This document shows positions 23,719-35,389 of a stretch of 64,000 nt of DNA, piece after piece. Positions within the stretch are counted from its first letter, which is position 1. Each line of letters opens with the position of its first letter. The DNA comes from Ifrita kowaldi. Taxonomy: Eukaryota > Chordata > Aves > Passeriformes > Cinclosomatidae. The DNA lies in assembly GCA_013398055.1 (NCBI GenBank), contig VZRS01005617.1:149704-213703 (forward strand), in the 5' to 3' direction. The notes beneath the pieces are model-generated. The model ran no database searches. It was not told the DNA's origin and saw nothing but the letters and a program-made list of their open reading frames with translations. The position numbers were made by a program, and so were the translations under genes.

Positions 23719-26700
23719 CTGGAAATTGAAATTAAAAATCATTAACAGCTTATTCGAAAGGGGAAAGTTAATCATGTACCATCACACTAGCAGGATTAAA
23801 TTAAGCAGTGAATAACAAAATTGTCTTCCAGCAAGACATCTAACCCTGCAGAAAAAACACCAAACAGGAGCTTTTAAGGGTTGAAACCTTTCAGTGTGAA
23901 ACACGATCAATATTCACCTGACCATAACGGCCGAGAACAGAAAACACACAACATTAAAGCTTTTAGTTTTTCCGCAAATTAAACTTGCACGTTCCCAGGC
24001 CCTAATTAAATTCAAAATTTATATGCCCATCATACATTCCCAGCATGTCAATTTGTCAGAGGGACTTGAAAACGTCTGTATTTACAATTCTTGGGAATGG
24101 ATATCTTTGTAGCACAGAGTGAACAAGTGAGAGCACTGAATTATGAACTAAATGGACTGAATAATCAAGTTACTTCATCACTCCCAGGCCCGGGGCTAAA
24201 TTTAGATCTGCACAAGGCCCGGTGCTTGTGGTTAACATTTTCCAAAGGATCATTTCTTCTGGATGGCAATCAGCAGCTCACTCAGTGACTCCAGCATGTG
24301 CCCAGGAAAGCCACAGGTCACCACCAACTCACAGTCTACTCATGGTGGATAAAAAAGGAATTGCTGAAAGGTGGTGAACAATGCAAAAGATCAGTATTAA
24401 ACCTGTGGGGAAATGAGTCAAAAATATATGAAAAGAGAAAGAGGCAAATATTTAAGAGGGTGGGAAACCTGTAGGATATATCATAACAAACTTGCAGGAC
24501 ACTAGCAGTTAACTTAAACCCCAAAGCATAAAACTTGCAGTCTTAAACAAAGTCTAGAAAAGGAAAATATTCATGAGAAGGAATAATATTAATGGAGATT
24601 GCTGGGGGAAAGTTAGGCTACCAAAGGAAGAAGGGTGATTTCGTGGTGGCTGAGCATTGTAACACTCTGCTTGCCTTCTTGTAAGAAAGATCTCAAACTG
24701 CTTCAAGCAAAATGCAACACAAGGGCTGGGGTCTGCTGGGTTTTAACCCCCTTTTTTTTTATTTTTAACCAGTCTCCTACCAAAATGGGAGCCAGTAAGT
24801 CAGTGGGCACAGAAGAAGTCTGGTAAAAACCCAGACCTAGTGGATGCTTCCTATCAAGAGCACTCCCATTTTCCTGCAGTAACTCCTTCACCGTTTGGAA
24901 TTGCATCCCCCTTTCACCTTGCTCTGTTCTATTACTGTGAAGAGGTGCTGATCACGGTAAGCCACACTCAGCAGTTTAAAAGTGGGCTCTGGTTGCGTGT
25001 CTGTGATGGAGTTTGCACCAGAAACCTCAGCCAACTCTCACAGTTGTTTAAAGAAAGCCTGGAAAAGATGACGTTCAGATTTCAGTTCCTTTGCTCCATT
25101 CCTTTTTCCTTGTAAGTGAAGGAACAGTCATCACCATAAAAAAAAACCCCAGATCTATAAACTATAGCTACACATCTGATTTCCACTTGTATCAAGCTGT
25201 GTTTCTGCCTAGTCTGGTGGCAGCTATTCCCAGTGTTATCTCCCAGCATCTACTTTAACTGCGAGCACAGAAGATACATTCATTTTCTCTCTTGCTGAAA
25301 GAGAAAAGGGAAATGGCACATTAAACCCACACAAAGAATGCAGAACTTCTCAGGCAACAGGCTCACTAATGGAAATCAGGGCTGCAACGTGGGGTGCAGG
25401 ACTTTTTAAAAAGAGCTCTTTCCTCTCCCTTGCTTGTCCCCAGCGTGGGCTCCAAGCCCAGCAAGTGCCATGCCAGGAAGGAGCGGTAGGAGGATGCGGA
25501 GATTTCAGGAGATGTGTGGACATGTTTCCCTCTCAGCCAGAAGAAGGAGGCCATCCTTGGCAGCTCAGCCCTGACTGAGGCTGTGTTGGCACCTCATTCA
25601 CTAATTTCTGTGGGGTAAGTTCCACAGGAAGGCTGTCCCTTCCCTTGCATTCCCAGCTTCCCCCTGAGCACTTTGCTGTGGAAAGCAACAGCCTCATGAG
25701 AATCCCAGAACAGTTTGGCTTGGAAGGCACCTTTAAGACCATCCAGTGCCACCCCCTGCCAAGGGCAGGGACACCTTGCTCTGGGCCAGGTTGTTTAAGC
25801 CTGGCCTTGGGCACTTCCAGGCATGGGGCAGCCACAGCTTCTCTGGGAAAGCTGTTCAAGTGCTTCTCCACCCTCTCAGGAAAGAATTTCTTCCTAATAT
25901 CCAACCTAAATCTCTCCTCTTTCAGCCTGAGGAGATAAAACACCTGGGCCACTCGGGCTGCAAATGTCACATGAACCCCTTGCAGTGTCGCTTTCCAGCA
26001 CCTCTCCACAGCACAAATCCCACAGACCTCATCAACCCTTTGTCACAGTCTGACCTCCTCCATCACCCTGCCCCTTCTGGCTGCTTCTGCTCCACAACCC
26101 AACCTCCTGCTCTGTCAAAAAGGGCTCTTCCATCTCAGGGGAGCAACAGCTTCATGGTGACTGTTATTATTGGTTATTATTTGCACATAATAAGCAGAGA
26201 CAGCAACAATTCCCACATTTAGCTGGCAGTAAGTAGGTGGTCACGCAGTTAAACAAAATCTGTGAGGAAAGTCTCATATAAGGTGCCATTCCTGACTGCA
26301 AAATGGGCCTGTGGCAAAAAAAGGCATGATTTGCAGGAAAAATTATATATAAAATCCTTTTAGTTGTCTTTGAATTGAGAGAGCCTCCAGCTCTGCTCTC
26401 AGTACTTGCACGTACTCTGGACTTCTCTGAAACCAGTCTTGGTGGCACACAGGGAAGTCTGCAGCTGGGTAGCACTTTCAGTAGCTGTGCTGCTGAGGCA
26501 CTAAGAGAAAGACCAAAATTTCATATCCACAAACTCTCAGGCATTAAATTGGTTTCCACTATCATCTGAGCTACTCTTCAGAAAGGGAAGAGGAAAAGAG
26601 GTTGAATAAAGTCAAAGCAAGTAAATGTTTGCTTAGTCAAAAAAAAAATTCTAATTGTTACCCCCAGCTCAAAGGATTGTTTATATTTCTGGAATTTGAA

Positions 26701-28152
26701 GTGTGTTATCCCAGGAATATTGATGAAAAGGCACTTTTTATCCCTTTCAGCTAAAACAATTGCTGACTCTAAGGTAGAACCTCCCTCTCTGGTGGCATCA
26801 GCAGGATCCAGTGGAACACAAGAACCCTCATTCTCTGAAAGGTACCTCACGGCCACTCCTCACTCAGCTGAAGCCTCGTTGAGGACTATTTTTAAGCTGA
26901 TACTGGGCTCTGTGAGGAAATACCACCCAAATTATACCTAAATGAACTTTTGCCATTATTGTAACGTATAACAAAGCAAGATAAGCATGAAACCACCAGC
27001 ATAAGAAATCTGTATCCCCTTCCTTCCCTTTAATTTCACTCCTTCTCGCATTCCAGACAACTTTGTCTCCCAATACAGCAGACCTTCCCTGTCCAGCAGC
27101 ATTGATTCCACCCCAAACAGTGCCTGTCAGCTTGGGTGCCTAGGGCCAGGGAGAGCAGAGGGACAGGCAAGGTAAGAGGCAGTGCCAGCTACATGACATT
27201 TTGTTTTGCTGACTCAAAAACTCCACTGAAGATCCCTTACACCTACAAACAGCAAAGAGAAACCAACAGCTGCATGTCTTAACAATGTCCAAGTCCTTTT
27301 CTACTCTGAAATGCAGATATTTATATACATATATTAGGAAACAGGAGAGACAAAGCCTGATTTTTAGATGAGTAGTGAGTTAAATGTGTTGGGCCAAAAC
27401 ATGTGAGCTCTGGTTCTCTCCAGCAGTGCTCAGCTCTGATGCCTCCCAGCATTTTTGCAGCACTTCAACCCCTTGTCCTGGTGCAGCTCCATGTCTTCCA
27501 CATTTGTCAGGAGTTCCTGAGTCCAGGGCAGTGGCTTCTCAAAGCTGCAGCCCCCAGCTGTGATCAGAACTTAGCCCCAGCCCTCTGCTCTATTCCATGG
27601 CTTACAATACCTACATGACTGTAATTAGTCAGGATTTGCTCTCCAGTGGGACAGAGCTGCAGAATATTTGCCCAGAACGCCTGCTAGATCACATTACCTC
27701 CTCTATTTCACTCTTTGGTTCAGCACACACCTACAGAAGAGAGAACTTAAACAACCTCTGCTCCATCCTCCATGAGCAGCTCCAACACAGCTTCCAGGCA
27801 TGACCAGTAGCTCCATGAAGGGACCAGGTATCCCAGAAATAGTTCACTTTGCTGTTAAATGCAATCCTTATTTCAACTATGGCAAGATGTGCAGAGCCAG
27901 CACCTTGATCTGGAGGTGCAACTCTGTGTAAAGTCACTGCTGAACTTGCAGGTCTGCCTGGCTGCTGGAGCTCTGTGAGCAAACAGCTGGCTTTGGTGCT
28001 TCCAGCTGAAATATTCCCACTTGGGCACGGCCCACTGTGCTGAGAATGAATAACTATACATTCCAGAGAGGGCATATCACATAAAGGAACGTGGCAGGCC
28101 AGCAGGGTGCGTTTAGGGATCCCAATTTGGCTGTGGAACAGCCCAAACTCAC
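23719..28152 (-). other. SHANK2: SHANK2 intron, non-coding
   Basis: A 4434-nt intron between the linker exon and the first SH3 exon, bounded by GTGAGT (28147-28152) and TTTCCAG (23719-23725) on the minus strand. It contains one CR1 fragment. The open frames at 25533-26222 on both strands are shadows of that CR1 copy. Confidence 0.9.
25698..25935 (-). mobile_element. CR1 LINE fragment, minus orientation
   Basis: GAGAATCCCAGAACAGTTTG, GGCTTGGAAGGCACCTTTAA, TGCCAAGGGCAGGGACACCT, CAGGCATGGGGCAGCCACAG, and AGAATTTCTTCCTAATATCC follow the reverse-complement order of the CR1 3' end. It diverges more from the usual consensus than the copies at 20844 and 47930. The 5' truncation point is near 25935. 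Confidence 0.9.
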
Positions 28153-28462
28153 CTGATGTGCCTGTGCTGCTGCCTCTTGGCATCCTCTCCCAGCCTGTTG
28201 AGGGACGGCGAGCGGCTCCGGGAGGACGGAGTGTAACTCCCCACGGTTTTTACAGTTCCATTGGGATTATTCTGCATCTGTTGGAGCAGGTGAGGGGAAA
28301 GGCTGCGGTGTGAAGAGGCGGAGGAGGAGGCCGACCACTCGGGGAGGTTGTTGATGTTCAGGTTGTTGTCGCTGTTGGAGCGGAGCAGGATCCGGGGGGC
28401 TGCCAAGGTGCTGGGAGGCCTCCTCCTCCTGTTGGAGTAGGTGGGAGCCTCCCTAAAGGGCA
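28153..28462 (-). CDS. SHANK2: SHANK2 internal exon: basic and Ser-rich linker before the SH3 domain
   Basis: This is a 310-nt exon. The acceptor is a pyrimidine-rich tract ending TTTGCACAG on the minus strand and the donor is CAG/GTGAGT. It completes a split Val codon, encodes 102 residues and leaves two bases (AG) of a Ser codon. Visible features in order are PFREAPTYSN, a four-Arg cluster (RRRRPP), LLRSNSDNNLN, a Ser run, SHRSLSPHLLQQ, SYTPSSRSRSPSLNRLG, and a His/Arg-rich end. This is the SHANK-family linker between ankyrin repeats and SH3. The RSNSDNNLN and RSRSPSLNRLG blocks match what I recall of the family. The middle (about residues 38-82 of the exon) differs from the mammalian sequence I remember. 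SHANK3 differs strongly in this region, so SHANK2 fits better. The Ser-rich basic blocks are plausible phosphorylation sites by inference. Both the long and the internal-start isoform should include it. Confidence 0.95.
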
Positions 28463-31400
28463 CTGTGCAAAGAGAGACACGGAGGGTGATCTCAGATGAT
28501 TTCACATTCATGTGTGTTTACCACCACATGCAACATATGGCATTGTTTCTTCTGCAGAGACAGAAACTCCACCTCGCCAGCAGAGCGGATGAAATTATCT
28601 TTAGAACATCATTAAATCAAAAACAACAGAGCAATGTTAACCTGTTTGCTGGCTTGAATACATGGTGAGGCAACACCAGTGCCATGAGCCCGCTGAAGAG
28701 TCTGAACTGTGCTCTAGGAAATGGGAAACACCTCATTATTGCCAAGTTTGAGGCTCAGAAAGTTCATTTTCCTGCTGTGTTGTCCCGTTGAGACAGAAAG
28801 GCACAGACTAGGGCTGCCCAGCAGACTTCCTGAGGCGTGGACTTGCAGCTTCCATCCCCCAGCTGGCACCCAAACTGGTCCATCTCAAGTTCAGGCCTAA
28901 CCTGAAATCTGTGAACAGTCACCTTATCCCCATCTTCCAGGTTACGAATCGAGGACACGGCTTCCTCTCCTGGCAGCACTCTATTACACTGCTGCAATCC
29001 CTAGGCATTCCCCTCTTTCTAATCCTGGCCTTCCTGCCACATCCATTACTATTGTATATAGAGCATGTTACCCCAGGGTAATACCCCGGCTCCGTCACGT
29101 GCCGTGTCCCACAGGGAGCACCACTGCATCCAAAGGCTCCAGTGGGCTCCTTAATGAAAGAGCCACAACGCCAAACAAAGCAAGGGCAGCACAAACCCAA
29201 CTCAGAGCACAGGGTCCAGTCCTCCCTGCGTGCTCCTGCTCCACACCAGCACTCACACAATTTTCCAGGTCTCCTTCCCCCGCTCCAGCGGGTCGGTTTG
29301 TTCCAGGTGCGATTTAGAAGGCAAAGTCCTCAATAAAAAAGCACCCAGTTATCACCAGATGTGATGGAATTTCCTGCCCTATCATGAAGGATTTGACCCC
29401 AAAACCTCACGCTGCCCTTGGTCCCCATTATTGCACCTGCCCTCATTAATTTCTCTCAGTGGAGCTGGCGGGGTCACAGGACCTGAGCCAAAGTGCACAG
29501 ATTTACATCTGAAAAGTCACAGTGGCATAAATAACAAAAGGCAGCCAGGCATTATCCTGAGGGCTTCACTGAGCTCTTGCAATTCTCAAAGAAAAAAAAA
29601 TCATATTTAAATTGGGAAAGAAGCCCCACAAAGTATCAGCCTACATGTCTAAAGTGCCAGTAAGTGCCATTTATAAAGAGCCAGAAATGTCTACTCATTC
29701 AATACCCTTCAAAACCACACAAAAAACAGAATAAGAATGTCTGTCGTACTGTGCAAGTAAATAAATTCACATAAATATGAATATACATAGGAATCAATCT
29801 GTCCTGCCTTGAAATAGAGCCTTTAATTGAGAGAACAAAGCAAATTTTAAGGTTTCAGAGCAAAACTGAGAGCATATTTATAGCATAAAATAGAGATGAA
29901 ACTGCAAGTAAAGGAATGGTTTGTATCATTTTCACCAGAACCAGTTTATGATTAACTACAATTCTGAATATTTTACAATAACATCCTTTGTATTTCCAGT
30001 GAGCTGAAACTTTCTCTAGTAAACAACTCGACAACATCAGAACAAGCAAACATGGGAACAGCGTGCACAGAAAGGGCTTCAATCCATTTCCATGTTTCCT
30101 TTGAAATAAGGAAAGTAGCCTTTAGAAGCTGGTAAAGGGGACAAAGCACAGAAGTCCAATGCCTGTGCTAGAAAGTGGCAGAAACTCTGTATAATTTTCC
30201 TGATTTCAAGTTTTCCCCATTCCATATTTCTTTAAGGTTTCAAAGCAGCCAAGGGTGTCATGAGAGCACCTTGGTGCCTCAGATGTCACAGTGGAAGCCC
30301 CAGTTAGTGCTAACTTACAGCAAACTCACAGCGTTTATCCCCAAAACTGGCACATCCAGACCCTCTGGCTGGTGTGTGGGGCAGAGATGTGACATTTCTG
30401 CATTCCCTTATTTTTGGCATTTGGAATACAGCTCCAGAAATTACTTCATTGAAGATGGGGATCTTTCCCAGGTGAAACAAAGGAGAATTCAGTCAAGGAG
30501 CAAACACACAAACTGAATACAGGGGATGTTTGGCACACTCAGGTGTGCTACCTGAAGGTCTGATGCTGTCCCCCCAAGTCACCAAAGTTTGCCTTGGATT
30601 CAGTAAAAATTGGGTCTGACCCTCAGGTTTTGGTTTCTCACGAAGCTGAAAGCAGCCTGCCCAGCCCTTGCAGCCACAGGCTGAGAAAACGAAATTTCAG
30701 CAGCGTTTTGGGGGTGTTCACTGGGACTCAGGAGAGGCTGGTGGGGTCTCTGCAGGTGGGAGGGGGAGGCAGGACAAGGACAGGGAGCTGGGGCACGGTG
30801 GCAGCGCGGACAGCGAGCCACAGAGCACATCTGTACCGGCAGATCAGAGAAACCACCCTCCAGGCACCAGAGGAAAGGAATTCTTTTTCCCTTGCACACC
30901 TCAGCAGCATTTCACCAGCCCATTCAAGAGTTTAGCTTTTGCTTTGCTGTTAATGTTCTATTCTTGAGGAGAAAACTACGAGCAAAATCAGTCTTTACTA
31001 CAGGAAATAAACAGGGAAGGGGACAACTAATGACACCAATTGATGCGTGTCTAACACAAATCTTTTATAGAAAGAGTTAAAAATAAGCATTTCTGTGCCT
31101 GAAGTGATTAATATTCCACCCAACTGTTTCTTTCCCCAGCAATCTCAAACTGTAAGTGGGTGGATACTTTTTTAGCTGCTTCTTATCAGCATTATTTATA
31201 TTATTTTCACAATTAAAAACCAAAACTACAACACAAAATGATGAAATGCAAATGTCCATGCTTGAGTCCCTGTTGGACTCTGCTTTTCCCTAATATTTCA
31301 CCACGTTTCAGAACTGCAAGAATAACTGTGGCAAAACTTGTTTGGGAAAATACACTTGATATAAAATGACACGAAAATGCCTGAACTAATTCCATGCCCC

Positions 31401-31809
31401 AAAAGTTTAAATTTATCATCCCTAAAAGCATACTTGAAAGTACCACATAATCCTTCCTCCAGCTCTCTGAATTCTATTCCTGGCACTTCATACATCTGAA
31501 GGGGCAATTCAGCACCATTCACTGACAAAATTCACCTAGGAAAATCCTTCCGTAGGAAATTCCAAATGCATTTCTTAGGGAACAAAAACATCGTTATAAC
31601 TACTTGATTCTTCAGAGAAAATCCTGAAAGGAATAAAGTCACATCCAGCTTTAATAACCACTTGCCTAAATGGACTGTCTAACATCAAATAATTTTGAAA
31701 AAGAAACCGCAGGAATTGATTAATTATAGAGTCACTAAGCCCATCATATTAAAGGTACACAAGAAAACACCAGTCTGAAACATCAAAGTGTTCTGCTTTC
31801 ATCGCTTAC
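28463..31809 (-). other. SHANK2: SHANK2 intron after the alternative first exon, non-coding
   Basis: A 3347-nt intron from the GTAAGC donor (31804-31809) to the TTTGCACAG acceptor at 28463 onward. For the long isoform this is the 3' part of a larger intron starting at the last ankyrin exon. I see no recognisable repeat and no further exon in it. Confidence 0.85.
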
Positions 31810-31846
31810 CTTCTTTCTTTGTGAAGGCATTTAACAAAGACTTCAT
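31810..31846 (-). CDS. SHANK2: SHANK2 alternative first coding exon (MKSLLNAFTKKE start, ankyrin-less isoform)
   Basis: Read on the minus strand, this piece encodes MKSLLNAFTKKE plus the first base of a Val codon, followed by a GTAAGC donor. From memory, the ProSAP1A-type isoform of mammalian SHANK2, which lacks the ankyrin repeats, starts with the same twelve residues and continues VPFREAP. The next exon here supplies exactly that continuation, in phase 1. The ATG has A at -3, and an in-frame TAA lies three codons upstream (31856-31858), so this is the first possible in-frame Met. Only the coding part is given. The 5' UTR limit is unknown: transcription may start just upstream, or an upstream non-coding exon may splice in at a weak AAG acceptor near 31887. 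The isoform is a scaffold of the excitatory postsynaptic density. I am confident in the identity and less so in the transcript start. Confidence 0.9.
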
Positions 31847-31855
31847 TTTCCCTTT

Positions 31856-31858
31856 TTA
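31856..31858 (-). other. SHANK2: In-frame stop codon upstream of the alternative SHANK2 start
   Basis: TAA on the minus strand, in frame with and three codons before the ATG at 31844-31846. It excludes a longer N-terminus by simple upstream extension. Confidence 0.95.
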
Positions 31859-31907
31859 CTTAAGCAGCAATCCCCTCATTATATAACCTTTGCAGGGAAG
31901 AAAGAGG

Positions 31908-31956
31908 CAAAAAAAATAAAAAATAAAAAATAATAATAATATATATATATAAAAAA
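31908..31956. repeat. A/T-only microsatellite (A-rich, then AAT and AT units)
   Basis: An A-rich stretch runs into about four ATA/TAA units and then about six AT units. It lies about 60 bp upstream of the alternative SHANK2 start codon, on the transcript side, so length variation could alter the proximal upstream region. Confidence 0.9.
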
Positions 31957-32143
31957 GCCAACAATCAAGCTACCCAATTTCTATGTGTTCAGGCTGGCTG
32001 CACCCTGACATAAGCAGCAGGTTTCTGGGCACTGTGGAATTGCGAGCATAGCTGGGCATGCAGTACCCAGCGTTCTGGTGACAAAGCCCACCCCACATTC
32101 TGTCTGTCAGCTGGGAGCCAACTGTGCACAGACTGGAGCTGCT

Positions 32144-32180
32144 NNNNNNNNNNNNNNNNNNNNNNNNNNNNNNNNNNNNN
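32144..32180. other. Assembly gap (37 N)
   Basis: Thirty-seven unknown bases at the edge of the CpG-dense block, next to an A run. A GC-rich or repetitive stretch that failed to sequence is likely. Confidence 0.99.
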
Positions 32181-32440
32181 AAAAAAAGCGCTCCTGCCAT
32201 CTCTGGCAGCATCAGTCATGTGAACCTGCCGCCGCCACAGCCCCGCAGAGCCCGCGCTGCTCCCGCTCCCAGCCCGCCGGGACCCGGCAGCCCCGGGGCC
32301 AAGAATTCCCAAATGCCAGCCGGGAAAGGGCACTGGAGCCGCGGCTGGGCTCGGGAAAGCCCGGCCAGGGCTGGCAGCTGCCGGGGACCTGCCTCTCGCC
32401 CTCAACTCGCACAGCTGCCTCTCGGTGCACAGAGCATCCC
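32181..32440 (-). promoter_or_regulatory. CpG-dense block upstream of the alternative SHANK2 first exon
   Basis: About twenty CpGs in 260 bp, including GCCGCCGCC, CCCGCGC and AGCCGCGGC, in a neighbourhood that is otherwise AT-rich. It begins about 335 bp upstream (in minus-strand sense) of the MKSLLNAFTKKE start. This placement suits a CpG-island promoter for the ankyrin-less isoform. Open frames through it on both strands look like by-products of composition. The promoter role and its strand are inferred; the gap at 32144-32180 may hide the transcript start. Confidence 0.55.
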
Positions 32441-32645
32441 GCTGCTTATTCGCTTGTTGCTGTTTATTTGCTTGTTGCTGTTTACTCGCTTTTTGCCATT
32501 TATTTCCTTTCCCCTATTTTCTTTCCCCTATTTCCTTTTTTGCTATCTGTTTCTTTTTCCCCCCATTGATTTCCCTTTCTTCTCTTCACTTTTTGCTATT
32601 TATTCCCGTTTCCCTATTTATTTATTTCTTTATTTTTTCCAAAGG
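32435..32645. repeat. Degenerate T/C-rich tract with CTTGTTGCTGTTTA-like and TATTTCCTTT-like units
   Basis: About 210 bp of almost purine-free plus strand. It opens with two near-repeats of CGCTTGTTGCTGTTTA / TGCTTGTTGCTGTTTA and continues with variants of TATTTCCTTTCCCC. It directly adjoins the CpG-dense block, on its upstream side relative to SHANK2. It is not a clear transposable element; it reads as an expanded, decayed low-complexity repeat. Confidence 0.8.
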
Positions 32646-35389
32646 AACTGAGGAGAAGCGCAAATCACCCCAAGCTTCACACGATGACCACGTTAAGGAT
32701 GGAGCCAAAGCTGCCCCTACGCAGAATCTCTTCCCTAGACCCCCATATTCCAGTTTGAAACAGAGGAGATACAAGCACCATTCTTCCCCCCTCCCCTTCC
32801 ATCACGCTCGAATAAAAGAGAATTTCTTTTTGGACAGAGTAAAAATTACCAAAAATAATTGACCAAGCTGGTTTGCTAAATTTGATGCAGATGCCAGGAA
32901 ATACAAGATGTAACCAGAGAAGTTTGGGAAGTCCTAATTCTGAAAAAAAAAAAAAACAAACCAAAAAAACCCCTGGGATAGTTATGCCTGGCAGTGCAAA
33001 CATGCTTCCAGAGGAAGAGCAAATAACTGAAACACGCACATAGGAAGGAGGGGGAGGTGCTAAAAACCACAAAAATTTTAAGCATATCTACTTAAATCTA
33101 AGATAAAAAGATTTCAAAGGATAGGGAATTCACTGTCTAAAAAAAAGAGTAACCTACATTAAAAAATTGCCTTCTAATAACACAAAGTATACAACAGGTA
33201 ATAAATATTTACTCTGTTTCAGGCTTCTCCACTGATCACTAATGCATCTATTTGGAAAATCAAGGGGTTTCTTACCAAGAAAACTGCTTTAAGAAAGACA
33301 GAAAATAAATTACTTAATAAATTACCTAAATGGATTTAATGTCTGTGTGCATAGTGATCTCACAGTTACATAGCACTGAAAAGAATCAGTAAGCATAAAT
33401 AAATTGAACAGTTTAAAGTTAATTTAACATCCCAGTGTTTACTTTATATAAAAAAAGAATATTTCTCTAATATAATTTTACGTTTTGGGTCAATTTCTTT
33501 TTGAAAGCAACTACCCTTACCAGAGGAAATGGACATAGCACATGTGCATTATTAAACACTTTTATTTGACAGGAAAAAACCTTATTCTTGACTCCTAACA
33601 GATGCAAGGCTTCCTAAAGAATAACTTTGAACTTTTATTCATTAACTTATAAATATGTGCATTAATTAGCTCCACAGAAGCATCAACAGAATTTCCAGAA
33701 CAAGAACTGCTCCACCAGGGCTGTGCCACTAATTTGAATCATAACCCTGTGTGGGTTCCACTTTCCAATGTCTTCATCCAATCCCCCTGATTATATTTGG
33801 AGCAACGAAACACAAAGGAACTGTGAGTGTTAATGGAACCCTTAAACTGCTTTTTCCTTTCTCTGGGTGTCAGTGGGGGAAAGCAGTGACAGCCCAGGCC
33901 CCCAAGGACAGGAATTAGGCCAGGGAAGGGTTAACTCTATCCTGCTCATTCCTGTCTGTTCATATACAGTAAAATAAAAGCAGACAGGCAACTGTAGTCA
34001 ATCAAAATCAATCCCGGGGGGATTTTTATTAGATTCTTGCCAGAGCTGTAACATTTCATCATCTGGAGGTTTCTAATCAGTGTTATAAAAACATCCAAAA
34101 TATGAAAGTCACTTGAAATTATTAAGTTTTGTGGAAAATGGTGGGAACTCCTTCCAACCTACACCATGAGAGAGATCACCTGAGGAGTGATTATTTTATT
34201 CCATTTCACTGCCTGTCTTTCCCCCAAAGCAGGAAACATCATTCCTTCCTACATGGCAGAGCCCACTGCAATAACCACTATTGTACAATGGGAAAATGTG
34301 ACAATCAAGGAAGTCAGCGAACACTCGCAGCTGCAGTTTTGGAGCTTCTCTCATTTTCACTAATAGCTTATTAGAATTTGTTTATTTTAACAGAAGTCCC
34401 AAATTCTGCGGTGCTGGGAAATGAAAAAAGGAAATATTCCAGCAGCTTCCACTCCCTCCTGAAAGAGTTTCTGCCTCACAACTGTAGCCTCGGTGTTATC
34501 ACCTCAGGACAAAAACTGAATAATTTGACTGTGCCTATACCCAAGCATAACACAACCCATAAGCCATTAGCATCCTGAATCTAAAAATCATGAGGAACCT
34601 TCCAAAGAGAGGTGAGGGAAACCCTCATTTCCCTGCTTTGTTGGTAGGTGCTCAGAAAAACGTGTGGGAGCTCAGCACGGGGATGTCTCTGAGAGGAAAA
34701 GGCCACATGGGCTCTCAGGTTAATTTTGAGGAGCATTTCTTGTGCATTTGTAACACCAATTTTTGTGGGTGTTTGAGTCCATAACCCCCATGAGGAATCT
34801 GTGGAAAACCAACGACTTACATTACAAGATCTATTTTTAGGTACTGAGATGCCCAATGCTCTTATTTACACACCTTGGAGGCACAAGGCTTCTTAGATAG
34901 TGGTCAACCACAGCTATGATTGCCATGATTTATTCTTTCTTGATTTTGTCCATTTTGGAGCTTCTGCCAGAAAAATCCCTCTGGCTGGTACATACATCTA
35001 GGTTCTTGTTAAAAATTCAGTCCTTAGCATGTAGAAATGCATTTCTCTGCACTATAAAACAGCCTTCCCGTATGCTAAGCCACCACATGGAGAGTTAGAC
35101 AAGAAAAGAGAGATTCAAATATAGACTGCAAAGAACATAAAGGCTCTTGGGGAAAAAAAAAAAAAAGCAACCTAGGCTGCTACAGTGCTTCTAGATTAGT
35201 GACTTATTCCAGAAAGCCAGAAGGTGGTCATGAACCCAGGAGGTGCTGACAAATTCAGAAGGAATCCACCTCAGAGCAACCATTAAACCGATTTTATAAA
35301 GTGAAGAGTTCGGGTTTGGTTTTTTTTATTATTTTTCTGGATTAAGAAAGCCGTGGAGTTTGCTGAGGGAATTGCAGTTAAAGCAGCAC

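Noticed and set aside
25533..26222. Frames of 158 codons on each strand
   Set aside because: They run through the CR1 fragment at 25698-25935 and the same peptide strings recur in the other CR1 copies.
31879..31886. TATA-like box TTATATAAT on the minus strand before the alternative SHANK2 start
   Set aside because: It lies only about 33 bp from the ATG, so the transcript would start almost at the codon. It is also next to an A/T microsatellite, where such words are common.
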